IMG/VR virus record: IMGVR_UViG_3300028844_007948
Location: 99,425-163,424 of that record
Length of the DNA: 64,000 nt
Direction: 5' to 3' (one strand)
Origin: a virus
Both the position numbers and the translations under genes were made by a program. Below the pieces are notes generated by a model. The model made no database searches, had not been told where the DNA came from, and saw only the letters and a program-made list of their open reading frames with translations. This document shows positions 51,560 through 59,359 of the stretch, in pieces (within the stretch, counting starts at the first letter, position 1; each line of letters begins with the position of its first letter).

Positions 51560-51835
51560 ATGATTAATAAAAAAGTAACATACAATAAAGATGGTACTCC
51601 ACGAAAAAGTGGGAGCGGAAGAAAAGCTGGATCAAATTCTTTTGTAAGAGTAACCTTTTCGGATTTGTCTAATTATATTGGAGAAAACACTCCGATTTTA
51701 GTTAGTAGGGTTTGGTTAGAGAATCTAGGCATTTCCCTTGCTTCTAATAAAGCTGAAAAACCAAAAATAGAGTTGACAGACTCGCAAGAGTCTGATACAG
51801 TTCTATATAAAATTAAAAAATTCGACAAGGAGTAA
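51560..51835 (+). CDS. Small basic protein, unknown
   Basis: 91 aa with a basic Gly/Ser N-terminus (KDGTPRKSGSGRKAGSNS) that could bind DNA, then FVRVTFSDLSNYIGENT and SRVWLENLGISL. Two bases precede the RuvB-like gene, so they are cotranscribed. No family recognised. Confidence 0.6.
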   Translation: MINKKVTYNKDGTPRKSGSGRKAGSNSFVRVTFSDLSNYIGENTPILVSRVWLENLGISLASNKAEKPKIELTDSQESDTVLYKIKKFDKE

Positions 51836-51837
51836 TT

Positions 51838-52764
51838 ATGAAGGATATATTTTCACATCTAGTAGGGCAAAAAAACGTAAAGAAAAAGCTTAGTTTTTAT
51901 TTAAAGGCTTTTAATAAAACAGGAATCAGTCCTTTTTTAGGTTTTTTTGGAGCTAAGGGTTTAGGTAAAACAGAGTTTGCTAATGCTTATGCTAGAAATT
52001 TGCAAAATGCAGATGGGTCAAAAAGACCATTGTTAGAATTAAATTGTTCAACGATCAAGAATAACGATAGTTTTTTCGAGCAAATCTTTATCCCTCTTAT
52101 TCTTGATAACGAAATCACAGTTTTATTTGATGAAGCTCATGAGTTACCAAATGACTTGACTATGGCTTTATTATCAATTTTGGACACAAGAACCTCTCAT
52201 GTTAGAGAGTTTACTTGGAAAGAAACTCGTTTTCCATTTAATTTTAAAAAGCAAACTTTCTTATTTGCAACAACTGAAAGTGACAAACTCTTTCCACCTT
52301 TAAAAGATAGATTAACCTCTGTTGACTTCGATCCCTATTCTGAGGAAGAATTGGGCAAGATATTATCTTTTGCCATCGAGTGTCCTGTGCATAAAAATGT
52401 ACTTTCTCAACTAAGCTCTGTTGTTAGGGGTAATGCAAGGAATGCAATAATGAGAGCTAAAGATATAAATCTTTATATTGCCTCTGAAGATTTAGACTCT
52501 TTTTCTTTAGCGGATTATCATAGTTTTTGTGACATTTTAGGTATATTGCCTTTTGGAATTACATGCACGGAGAGGCAAATCTTAGAGGTATTGCAAGAGA
52601 AAGGGTCTTGTACCCTCGGAATGTTGGCTGCGAAAACAGGTTTAAGCTCAACTTCATTAAGGGGAGATCATGAAAAATACCTTCTTAAGAAGAATCTAAT
52701 GGAGATTGATGTCAAAAGAAAAATCACTCCACTTGGTAGGAAAGTTGTTAAATCTTTAATTTGA
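51838..52764 (+). CDS. RuvB-like AAA+ ATPase
   Basis: 308 aa. HLVGQKNVKKKLSFYLKA opens as in RuvB. Walker A is G38-AKGLG-K44-T45, Walker B FDEAH (97-101). FATTESDKLFPPLKDR gives sensor/Arg-finger, and RGNARNAIMRAKD matches the RuvB lid. A C-terminal winged helix (ILEVLQEKGSCTLGMLAAKT) follows. No RuvA or RuvC is adjacent. It is followed by a nuclease and probably drives branch migration or loads a nuclease. Confidence 0.82.
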   Translation: MKDIFSHLVGQKNVKKKLSFYLKAFNKTGISPFLGFFGAKGLGKTEFANAYARNLQNADGSKRPLLELNCSTIKNNDSFFEQIFIPLILDNEITVLFDEAHELPNDLTMALLSILDTRTSHVREFTWKETRFPFNFKKQTFLFATTESDKLFPPLKDRLTSVDFDPYSEEELGKILSFAIECPVHKNVLSQLSSVVRGNARNAIMRAKDINLYIASEDLDSFSLADYHSFCDILGILPFGITCTERQILEVLQEKGSCTLGMLAAKTGLSSTSLRGDHEKYLLKKNLMEIDVKRKITPLGRKVVKSLI

Positions 52765-52765
52765 T

Positions 52766-53275
52766 ATGTTCGTCCATAAGTACGACAAAAGAAACGCTGC
52801 CTCTATAGGGAATAGGGCAGAAAGGATTTTTGTATCTATTGCGGGTAGAAGGGGTTACAAGATAAAGCCATCTACAAATCAAGAAAACAAGGTAAAAAGA
52901 GTTGATTTTTATTTAGAGAAAAATTCTCAAATTAAAGGTTTTGATGTAAAATCAAGGAAGAAAATATGTTATTACGATGAAGATTATAATGATGATTGGA
53001 CTTGGGTTGAATTTAAAAATGCAGATGGATTTGATGGATGGATGTATGGAGAAGCAGACTACATCGCATTCGAAAAGTTGAAATATTTTATTGTTGTGGA
53101 TAGAATATCATTAAAAAATCTAGCAGAAAAAATAATAGATAGAGATAAAGAATTTGTAAAAGATTGTCACAATGCAAAATACAGAATATATCAAAGGAGA
53201 GATCAAGAACAAATATCTCTAATTAAAAACTCGGATATAAAAACTATAAAAAGAAAAGCTATTTGGGAAAAATGA
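52766..53275 (+). CDS. Putative PD-(D/E)XK nuclease
   Basis: 169 aa. GNRAERIFVSIAGRRGYKI supplies the lead helix with a conserved Glu. RVDFYL and GFDVKSRKK give the D...x-V-K catalytic pattern, and WVEFKNADGFDGWMYGEADY adds the conserved core. Follows the RuvB-like gene by 1 bp, suggesting a joint role in processing recombination intermediates. Confidence 0.65.
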   Translation: MFVHKYDKRNAASIGNRAERIFVSIAGRRGYKIKPSTNQENKVKRVDFYLEKNSQIKGFDVKSRKKICYYDEDYNDDWTWVEFKNADGFDGWMYGEADYIAFEKLKYFIVVDRISLKNLAEKIIDRDKEFVKDCHNAKYRIYQRRDQEQISLIKNSDIKTIKRKAIWEK

Positions 53276-53490
53276 AATTTGACGAGCAAACAGACGCTTT
53301 TAGATTCGACCTAGACGACCTTTGCGAAAGGTATTTAGAAGAATTTGATATTAACGTTTTTACAGAAGTTGGAGCTTTGGAAGAAAAAAAACTTGAACTC
53401 TGTAGGATAATAGATATTATAGAGGAAAAAAAGATAGAACTCTTAGGGGAAGATATAGAATTTGAAGTAGATGAAGACTTCTTTGATTAA
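53272..53490 (+). CDS. Small acidic protein
   Basis: 72 aa, highly acidic (FDLDDLCERYLEEFDIN, then LLGEDIEFEVDEDFFD). The ATG overlaps the nuclease stop as ATGA. No family recognised. Confidence 0.6.
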   Translation: MKFDEQTDAFRFDLDDLCERYLEEFDINVFTEVGALEEKKLELCRIIDIIEEKKIELLGEDIEFEVDEDFFD

Positions 53491-53521
53491 TATAATTTTC
53501 TTAGTAACAAACAAACTAAAA

Positions 53522-54163
53522 ATGAAAACAAAAACATATATTACGGCACTTTTGTGTCTTATTTCTAACGTCGCTATTGCTGGTTCAGCAAGCATTGGAT
53601 ATACTTCTGATTATTTTCGCAGAGGTGCATTGCTTTCTGAAGAAGCATTGCAAACCTCCGTAAGTTTAGAAAAAGAAGTTGCAGGATTTTCTCTTTCCGC
53701 AGGGGCTTCAACAAATCAAGCCGTTTCTGTTGGTGAAGATTCTTACATCATTGAAGGTGGAGCATCAGCTCAAGTAGGAGAATTGCTTGATCTTTATGTT
53801 GGTCTTCAGCATTTTGAACAGCGCTCTGATGATGCGACTCTTGAAGTTAATCTAGTCGCTTCATTGAATTCTGTCTTGAGCCCTAGTCTTTCTATATTTA
53901 GAGATACAGATGATGAGCTTTACACTTATGAATTAGGTGTTTCTCATTCTTTTGATGCTAAATTAGCTGATTTAGAACTTTCCGCATTGTATGGAAATAC
54001 TGATCTTACGGAGTCAACAGATGAAGATTATTATGTCCTTGGAGCTAAAGCCTCTAAGAGTTTATCTGAAAGTGCTTCCCTTGAATTGGGGTACAATTAT
54101 GTAGACTCGGACTTGATTAACGATGAATCTATTGTATCTGCATCAGTAGTGTTCTCTTTCTAA
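53522..54163 (+). CDS. Outer-membrane beta-barrel protein with signal peptide
   Basis: 213 aa. MKTKTYITALLCLISNVAIA is a clear signal peptide with cleavage after AIA. About eight alternating amphipathic strands follow (SASIGYTSDYFRRG, LDLYVGLQHFEQ, LSPSLSIFRD, ASLELGYNYVD). The C-terminal aromatic SVVFSF matches BAM-recognised barrel ends. It is therefore destined for a Gram-negative outer membrane, not a virion. Likely acts on host surface or receptor availability. Composition differs mildly (more GC) from neighbours. Confidence 0.72.
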   Translation: MKTKTYITALLCLISNVAIAGSASIGYTSDYFRRGALLSEEALQTSVSLEKEVAGFSLSAGASTNQAVSVGEDSYIIEGGASAQVGELLDLYVGLQHFEQRSDDATLEVNLVASLNSVLSPSLSIFRDTDDELYTYELGVSHSFDAKLADLELSALYGNTDLTESTDEDYYVLGAKASKSLSESASLELGYNYVDSDLINDESIVSASVVFSF

Positions 54164-54189
54164 CGAAAACAATTAACCATAATAATAAC

Positions 54190-54444
54190 ATGAGTGAAGT
54201 AGTAAATAAAATCAAATGTGCCGTTTGTGGCATTAGCGCCGTACTATTGTCCGTAATTGGACTTCTAGTGCTTTCCCAAGTAGTTTTTGGGGCAAATGCT
54301 GGCATCGATGTCATCGGTAACCTTCAGGGCATTGTTAATGGCTTTGTCGGTCCAGGAGCTAGTCTTGCGGGTGTTATCACGCTTGTATTGATTGTCGCTA
54401 TTCTTGGCAAGCAAACTGATAGTGCTTGTGTAAATAAGAAGTAA
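54190..54444 (+). CDS. Small membrane protein with two TM segments
   Basis: 84 aa. Hydrophobic helices at about 12-32 (CAVCGISAVLLSVIGLLVLS) and 58-72 (SLAGVITLVLIVAILG), with Gly-rich linker GNLQGIVNGFVGPGA. Cotranscribed with the outer-membrane barrel and closed by a strong terminator, so the two may be one cassette. It could be a holin-like or small envelope protein. Confidence 0.6.
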   Translation: MSEVVNKIKCAVCGISAVLLSVIGLLVLSQVVFGANAGIDVIGNLQGIVNGFVGPGASLAGVITLVLIVAILGKQTDSACVNKK

Positions 54445-54469
54445 TATTCTCTTACATCGCATTAGACTT

Positions 54470-54497
54470 AACCCCCCTCAATAGAGGGGGGTTTTTT
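54470..54497 (+). terminator. Strong Rho-independent terminator
   Basis: AACCCCCCTC and GAGGGGGGTT form a perfect 10-bp stem around a 4-base loop (AATA), followed by TTTT. It closes the outer-membrane/membrane protein cassette. Confidence 0.92.
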
Positions 54498-54532
54498 ATT
54501 GTTTTTTTTGTTTTTCTTGTTAAAATAATTTT

Positions 54533-55045
54533 ATGGATTATTCAGAAAAATATCTATTTATAGTGTATTATACAATATATGTAGATAAGTCCAGAGACTA
54601 CAAAACTTTTATAAAATCTAAAGATAGGGATTCAGCTAAAGATGTTTTTACAAAAAAAATCAAAAAAGATTGCAAGGGGCTTTTAATTAAAAATTTGAGG
54701 ATTGTAAAAGTCAACAGAAGTAAATACAGAGGAGTTTCAATATCAGATAAGCAATGGGAGTCCTTAAAAAAAATATCTTACCCTAATTCAAAACATGTAT
54801 TATCAAAATTACCTAAAGATTGTTGGTTCAGAAGACCTGTTTCTAAAAACAGAAATGCAGATGGAACATTTAAGATGGGTAATACTCCTTGGAATAAAAA
54901 TTTTAAAATTAAATTTATTAAAAAAAATAAAAAAGGATGTTTTTCAAGACCTAGAGATGGTATGGGCAGGTTCAGAAAAGGCTGTAAGTGTTTAATGGTT
55001 GGTGTTAAAGATGAAACCTTTAAAAAATTACATTCAAAAAAATAG
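54533..55045 (+). CDS. YPNEN-family protein with NUMOD-like tail (third copy)
   Basis: 170 aa, basic. Residues 8-100: FIVYYTIYVDKSRDYKTFIK, DSAKDVFTKKIKKD, IKNLRIVKV, and SDKQWESLKKISYPNSKHVL. This matches the unit in the 45227 and 46700 proteins (YT.V..DGS..DFKTFLKS; W..IK..AYPNEN). The C-terminal half has DGTFKMGNTPWNK and FSRPRDGMGRFRKG, like NUMOD3-type DNA-binding modules of homing endonucleases. An HNH gene follows two genes downstream. DNA binding is a reasonable inference. Confidence 0.55.
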   Translation: MDYSEKYLFIVYYTIYVDKSRDYKTFIKSKDRDSAKDVFTKKIKKDCKGLLIKNLRIVKVNRSKYRGVSISDKQWESLKKISYPNSKHVLSKLPKDCWFRRPVSKNRNADGTFKMGNTPWNKNFKIKFIKKNKKGCFSRPRDGMGRFRKGCKCLMVGVKDETFKKLHSKK

Positions 55046-55400
55046 CTATAAATCTATATTCAATAAAATATATTCAAATTTTTTAAGCCAAGACTACAAA
55101 GAAGATGAAGTTATTAAATTTTCTTTATCTTTTAGAATTTTTTATGAAAAATATAAAAATTTCGAAAAAAAAGTTCAAACTTCTATTTGGGTTGAAAAAA
55201 ACGAGCATAATTTAATTGAAATTTCTTATGGCAAAAAGTATAATATGTTCAAGGTTCGTAAACCTCTGGAAGGAAAATTTTCAGAAGACTATGTATTCTC
55301 AGAAATAATAAATAAAGACAAATTATCTCAAGATATTATTTATTGCTTAATAATCATTAAAATTATTAGTTTATTAGATGAGAAAAAAAAACAACACTAG
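55011..55400 (+). CDS. Unknown basic protein
   Basis: 129 aa from the ATG (TTG 4 codons upstream possible). Helical, Lys/Ile/Tyr-rich. Overlaps the upstream gene by 35 bp and the HNH gene downstream by 23 bp, which ties the three genes together. No family recognised. Confidence 0.5.
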   Translation: MKPLKNYIQKNSYKSIFNKIYSNFLSQDYKEDEVIKFSLSFRIFYEKYKNFEKKVQTSIWVEKNEHNLIEISYGKKYNMFKVRKPLEGKFSEDYVFSEIINKDKLSQDIIYCLIIIKIISLLDEKKKQH

Positions 55401-55938
55401 AAGGAAAGAAAAAATTTTACTTTTAAGGTCTGAAGGTAAAAGCTATAATGAAATACGAGATATTCTAGGTTGTTCAAAATCTGTTATTTCTTATCATTGC
55501 GGAGAGTATCAAACGGAAAAAAAACGAGTACTAAATCGGAACAAAAGCAAAGACCACAAGTTATCCAGAAAAATAGGAGCATTTAAAAGCAGGATAGCTA
55601 AGGATGGATTCAGAGCGAAATTAAAAACATTTAAGCGTAGAAATCCCAAAAACAGAACTCATACTATTGTTAATAATATTTCTAAAAACTTTACAACAAA
55701 GGATGTTATTGATAAATTAGGTGATGAGCCTAAATGCTATCTTACTGGAACTCCGATAAATCTTCACAATACCGAAACTTATCATTTTGACCATATAATA
55801 CCTACTTCAAAAGGTGGAACTAATGATCTTTCCAATCTTGGTATATGTATCAAAGAAGCTAACAGAGCTAAAGACGATCTTTCCATAAAAGAGCTTATAT
55901 TTCTTTGTCAAAAAATTTTAAATCATTTAACTAAATAA
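55378..55938 (+). CDS. HNH endonuclease with N-terminal HTH
   Basis: 186 aa. An N-terminal HTH (EGKSYNEIRDILGCSKSVIS) precedes a basic linker. About residues 120-165 carry the HNH core: CYLTGTPIN, FDHIIPTSKGGTNDLSN, and NRAKDDLS. The H-N-H-type residues are present. Likely a freestanding homing-type nuclease. It follows a YPNEN/NUMOD-like gene, which may be part of the same mobile unit. Confidence 0.82.
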   Translation: MRKKNNTRRKEKILLLRSEGKSYNEIRDILGCSKSVISYHCGEYQTEKKRVLNRNKSKDHKLSRKIGAFKSRIAKDGFRAKLKTFKRRNPKNRTHTIVNNISKNFTTKDVIDKLGDEPKCYLTGTPINLHNTETYHFDHIIPTSKGGTNDLSNLGICIKEANRAKDDLSIKELIFLCQKILNHLTK

Positions 55939-55942
55939 TAAA

Positions 55943-56680
55943 ATGACCAAACAAGAATCTAAACCTGTATTGTATTGCGAAATACATTTTAATAAAGTAA
56001 TAGATATAATTGAAAAACATTATATAAATCAGAAATGTTCCGATGGTATTTTTATGGAATCTGGAGCTTTTGATGGGGTGAGCCAAAGTTTAAGCTTGTT
56101 TCTTGAAGAAAAATATGACTTTAATGGCGTCTTAGTGGAGCCAATGGTAAGGGAGTACAGAAAACTTCCAATAAATAGACCTAAATGTTTTAATTTCAAC
56201 CTTTGCCTTTCAAATGAAAATGGCAAAAAAGAGTTTTTAGAAATGGGAATGCGTTCGTCAATTAAAGACACCGAATTTAATGTTTCAACATTGCAGTATC
56301 TGAAATCAGGCAGACGCGCTAAATCTACTAAAATTGTCACTCAAAAAGCTTCAACTCTTTTTGATAGCTTAAATCTTAATTATTTAGATATTTGGATTTT
56401 AGATGTTGAGGGTCACGAACTGCAAGCCTTGCAAGGTTACAATTTTAAAGATCATCCAGTTTATTTGATCATAGTAGAGGTTCAGAGACGTAGGCAATTC
56501 CCAAAAGAATACGAAAAAATTGAAACATTATTGAAAAGTAAAGGATTTTCCCTAAAGCATCATCCAGATATAACAGAAGATGAATTTTGGGTTAATGAAA
56601 ATTACTTTAGAAAAGATAAGCTTTATAAAAAAAATAATTTACTTACAAAAGTAAAAACTTTTTTAAAAAAAAATGACTAA
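55943..56680 (+). CDS. FkbM-family methyltransferase
   Basis: 245 aa SAM-dependent methyltransferase. FMESGAFDGVSQSLSLFLEE is motif I, GVLVEPM the acidic post-I loop, LDIWILDVEGHELQAL the FkbM motif, and IIVEVQ follows. Typical members O-methylate sugars or small metabolites. Overlaps the cupin gene by 8 bp. With other glycan genes in the window, sugar methylation is the likely role. Confidence 0.82.
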   Translation: MTKQESKPVLYCEIHFNKVIDIIEKHYINQKCSDGIFMESGAFDGVSQSLSLFLEEKYDFNGVLVEPMVREYRKLPINRPKCFNFNLCLSNENGKKEFLEMGMRSSIKDTEFNVSTLQYLKSGRRAKSTKIVTQKASTLFDSLNLNYLDIWILDVEGHELQALQGYNFKDHPVYLIIVEVQRRRQFPKEYEKIETLLKSKGFSLKHHPDITEDEFWVNENYFRKDKLYKKNNLLTKVKTFLKKND

Positions 56681-57047
56681 AGAGCATAAAATCCGACCTA
56701 ATTTTGTAAAAAAAAGATGGGGGCATGAAATATGGTTCGCCAATAACGAATCTGAAAATTATTGCGGTAAAGAGTTGTTGATTAATGAGGGTAAGCATAC
56801 TTCAATGCACTTTCATTTAGTCAAGCATGAAGTTTTTTATATACTAGATGGCGTCTTATTACTAAGACTAATAAATACTAAAAGCGGAGACACTAGCGAT
56901 ATTCTTTTAAAAAGTGGTTCTAAATTTGAAGTTGTCCAAGGTCAACCGCATCAATTAATAGCTTATGAAGGCTCTGTTAAATTAATTGAAGCAAGTACCT
57001 TTCATAGGAATTCTGATTCTTACAGAGTATATGACGAAATAAGATGA
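56673..57047 (+). CDS. Cupin, mannose-6-phosphate isomerase/GMP type-like
   Basis: 124 aa single cupin. FVKKRWGHEIWFANNESENY is the PMI-type start. SMHFHLVKHEVFYILDG holds the H-x-H...E metal set, and GQPHQLIA the late His. Could isomerise or bind a sugar phosphate, possibly feeding GDP-mannose for the gmd-fcl route. Substrate is inferred. Confidence 0.75.
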   Translation: MTKEHKIRPNFVKKRWGHEIWFANNESENYCGKELLINEGKHTSMHFHLVKHEVFYILDGVLLLRLINTKSGDTSDILLKSGSKFEVVQGQPHQLIAYEGSVKLIEASTFHRNSDSYRVYDEIR

Positions 57048-57235
57048 AGAAGTTATGGTTAATTTGGTCTAGAACGCTAGATCATCGAGTTGGCAGAACA
57101 GACGATGATCAGCCAGATATACCTATCTTGTCATTGAAGGATGCTCAATTTAGTTTAATCCTACGAACTATCATAGTCGTCCTAAATATGATAACTTGTG
57201 GTTTTATTATAGCAAACGTTATAAAACATTGGTAA
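57044..57235 (+). CDS. Small single-TM protein
   Basis: 63 aa. A polar N-terminus (SRTLDHRVGRTDDDQPD) and one TM helix (about 37-58, LILRTIIVVLNMITCGFIIA). ATGA overlap with the cupin gene and TAATG with the QueF-like gene. No family. Confidence 0.6.
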   Translation: MKKLWLIWSRTLDHRVGRTDDDQPDIPILSLKDAQFSLILRTIIVVLNMITCGFIIANVIKHW

Positions 57236-57660
57236 TGAAAAAATACGATCAAATTAATAAAGGAATATTAAAACCTTTGCCTAACCCAAGCAAGGATGCT
57301 TACGAAATTAAAGTAAAAATCCCAGAATTTACTTTTTTGGGGGTAAAGAATCAGCCTGATTTTGCTAATGCTTATCTTAGTTTTTATCCAAAAAACAAGA
57401 TCATAGAGCTTAAAAGCCTTAAAGAATATGTTTTTCATTTAAGAGATATAGTCGTATCTTATGAAAGATTAATTAACATTTTTTATGAAGATTTAATGGA
57501 TGTTTATGAACCCGAAAGACTTCGTTTGGTTATGATATTTAACCCTAGAGGAGGCATATCGTCTAAATTAACTATTGATTCGGATTGGTCTGCGAGAGGA
57601 GGTTATGAGAAATTTAAAGATTGGGTCGAAAAAGAAGAGGAGTGGAACATCACGATGTGA
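57235..57660 (+). CDS. QueF-like T-fold protein lacking the catalytic cysteine
   Basis: 141 aa. KIPEFTFLGVKNQPDFANAY, YLSFYPKNKIIELKSLKEY and NPRGGIS align well with 7-cyano-7-deazaguanine (preQ0) reductase QueF. D42 and E77 at the conserved positions are kept, but the catalytic Cys position (FTSLC in B. subtilis) is G36, with a one-residue deletion after it. The whole protein has no Cys. Reduction by the known thioimide mechanism is therefore impossible. It may bind a 7-deazaguanine or pterin, or do another T-fold reaction. Stop overlaps the next start as TGATG. Confidence 0.75.
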   Translation: MKKYDQINKGILKPLPNPSKDAYEIKVKIPEFTFLGVKNQPDFANAYLSFYPKNKIIELKSLKEYVFHLRDIVVSYERLINIFYEDLMDVYEPERLRLVMIFNPRGGISSKLTIDSDWSARGGYEKFKDWVEKEEEWNITM

Positions 57661-58067
57661 TGGATGAAAAAGATTTGCCAGACAACGTTGCTCTAAACCC
57701 TCACTCTTTGCCTTATGGTAGCAATTTGGGGGCTCCTGTTATTAAGCCCAACTATAGTTTAGGTAGTTGGAAAACTAGTGCGGTTCATAGAGCGAACCAG
57801 CACTATGATGAAAGATTTAATAAATTAAAAAAAGATTTAGAAAATCTTTATAATGAATTTCGTTGGAATGAAATATTATACAATGCTGAAATGAAATTCA
57901 AACCAGTTGTAGGAAAAGAATATTACCTTTACGAAAAAGATGATAAAAAATTCTTTCTAAGTTTGTTTGCTCCAAATGAATGCAGTTGGGGGGAGAAATA
58001 TAAAGGAACTTTTAGGTTGAATTATGACAATAGATGGGATATTATAAACTTAAATGTGGAATTATAG
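57660..58067 (+). CDS. DUF2452-like conserved protein
   Basis: 135 aa. PDNVALNPHSLPYGSNLGAP and PVIKPNYSLGSWKTSAVHRA resemble the DUF2452 signature seen in marine phages and some bacteria. WNEILYNAEMKFKPVVGKEY and the YLYEKDD...FLSLFAP end also fit. Function unknown in all members I recall. Confidence 0.75.
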   Translation: MDEKDLPDNVALNPHSLPYGSNLGAPVIKPNYSLGSWKTSAVHRANQHYDERFNKLKKDLENLYNEFRWNEILYNAEMKFKPVVGKEYYLYEKDDKKFFLSLFAPNECSWGEKYKGTFRLNYDNRWDIINLNVEL

Positions 58068-58440
58068 AATAATTCATTACGATTCCGAACACGGAATGGG
58101 AGCTAAAAATTTTTATGGTCTTTACGAAGTTATTTATAATGATAAGGGTGAAATATCAGCCCATACAGAAAATCCTGAATTTATAGAGGATACTCCTGAA
58201 AGGCTAATTGCCAAAATCAATTCTATGCTTGTAGAAGCCGAAAAAGGTAATGTAAATAATTACGAACATTTATCTGAAAGTTCAGAAGAACTAGTCGAAA
58301 CTTTCAAGATCATGATAAATGATGCGGAAAAATGCAAAGATAATATACTTACTTATGGAAAAATAGAATTTTCGGATTTGACCGATGATAATGAAGAAGA
58401 TTATACAGATTATACTTTTGATATTTTTGAAGATGAGTGA
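58054..58440 (+). CDS. Unknown acidic phage protein
   Basis: 128 aa. WNYRIIHYDSEHGMG and FYGLYEVIYNDKGEISAHTE outline a common small protein seen in phages and bacteria (WNYRII...YGLHEVYYD.G...A.TE.P). Very acidic C-terminus (LTDDNEEDYTDYTFD). Function unknown. Overlaps both neighbours. Confidence 0.65.
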   Translation: MWNYRIIHYDSEHGMGAKNFYGLYEVIYNDKGEISAHTENPEFIEDTPERLIAKINSMLVEAEKGNVNNYEHLSESSEELVETFKIMINDAEKCKDNILTYGKIEFSDLTDDNEEDYTDYTFDIFEDE

Positions 58441-58579
58441 AAAAAATAAAAAAAATAATACCAAACAAAGCAATATAAAAAAAAACAAAAATCAAAATGG
58501 AAAAGGGGACGCTCCTAGAAATATATCAGCTCAATTTAAAAAAAACTATGATCAAATAAATTGGGGTAAAAATAAATAA
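58433..58579 (+). CDS. Small Lys/Asn-rich protein with GDAPRN motif
   Basis: 48 aa from the ATG overlapping the previous stop. Ends GDAPRNISAQF and YDQINWGK, a short motif recurrent in phage and bacterial micro-proteins (GDKPR....F...Y..INW). Function unknown. Confidence 0.6.
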   Translation: MSEKNKKNNTKQSNIKKNKNQNGKGDAPRNISAQFKKNYDQINWGKNK

Positions 58580-58824
58580 TGAACCATGATGGGTTAAATA
58601 ATGATTTTGAGTATGCGCATCAGAGAGGCTTAACAAGAGGGTTTGATTTAGGTTGGAGCTACAAGGGGAGGTTTGATAGACAAATAATTTTAGATATAAT
58701 AAAAGAATTAGAGCTTTCTAAAAAAATCGGAAGCAAGTCTCAAATTTTAATTTTAAAAAAAGTTCTTGAAAAATTAAAGAATCATCCGCATAATAGAGAA
58801 AATATAACTTTAAATTTTTGGTAA
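58579..58824 (+). CDS. Small unknown protein
   Basis: 81 aa; FEYAHQRGLTRGFDLGWSY then a helical Lys/Leu-rich half. TAATG overlap with the preceding ORF. No family recognised. Confidence 0.6.
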   Translation: MNHDGLNNDFEYAHQRGLTRGFDLGWSYKGRFDRQIILDIIKELELSKKIGSKSQILILKKVLEKLKNHPHNRENITLNFW

Positions 58825-58825
58825 A

Positions 58826-59047
58826 ATGAAATTATCTCTTACATTACATAATAAAACTTATAGCGTCGAATCAGACGAATCTTTTGATGGTTCAAATGTC
58901 TACGATCTCGCAGAACAATTTAAAGGATTGCTCGTTTGTGCGGGATTTCATCCATCTAATGTTGATAGTATCTTTGATTTAGACTATCAATGGTTTACTG
59001 ACGAGGAAAATGAAGGTAATATGCAAGGGCATATCAGAGAACACTGA
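58826..59047 (+). CDS. Small protein interrupted by an in-frame TGA
   Basis: 73 aa up to the TGA (TYSVESDESFDGSNVYDLAE ... GHIREH). The same frame continues for another 39 sense codons (RAYEYHEQLEKDKKIQEFQD, then acidic) to a TAA at 59165-59167 that overlaps the next ATG as TAATG. The intact ORF would be 113 codons. Either the stop truncates a formerly longer gene, or the TGA is read through. The upstream part alone is a plausible small protein of unknown function. Confidence 0.6.
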   Translation: MKLSLTLHNKTYSVESDESFDGSNVYDLAEQFKGLLVCAGFHPSNVDSIFDLDYQWFTDEENEGNMQGHIREH

Positions 59048-59167
59048 AGAGCATATGAATATCACGAACAACTAGAAAAAGACAAAAAGATACAAGAATT
59101 TCAAGATAATTTATATAAGTCCGATCACATTGATATGGAAAACAACAAAATAGAAGATTCTGAATAA
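59048..59167 (+). other. In-frame extension beyond TGA
   Basis: The 119 bases after the TGA hold no separate ATG-initiated ORF of note but read as charged, helical coding sequence in the upstream frame, ending at the TAA shared with the next start. Without read-through it would be an untranslated relic. Confidence 0.55.
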
Positions 59168-59355
59168 TGATACAAATAGAAGATGCTAATAATGAAAAAT
59201 ATTTCATTAACCCTAAAAACGTCGTTTATGTAAAAGAGAGGCTTGACCCTGTAAAAGGAGGTAAATGGTGGAAAATTACATTTGTAAACGGAGAGCAGTT
59301 ACACACAAAGAATGAACAAGGGGTTTGTTCTATAATTAATGCAATTAGAAAGTAA
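59167..59355 (+). CDS. Small beta-rich protein
   Basis: 62 aa. VVYVKERLDPVKGGKWWKIT and FVNGEQLHTKNEQG suggest a two-stranded sheet; FlbD-like small proteins look similar but identity is not claimed. Last plus-strand gene before the tRNA. Confidence 0.6.
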   Translation: MIQIEDANNEKYFINPKNVVYVKERLDPVKGGKWWKITFVNGEQLHTKNEQGVCSIINAIRK

Positions 59356-59359
59356 TTTT

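Noticed and set aside
58826-59167. Genome-wide recoding of TGA as a sense codon
   Set aside because: Many genes (gmd, nrdB, guaC, Clp and others) end at TGA precisely at the start of the next gene.
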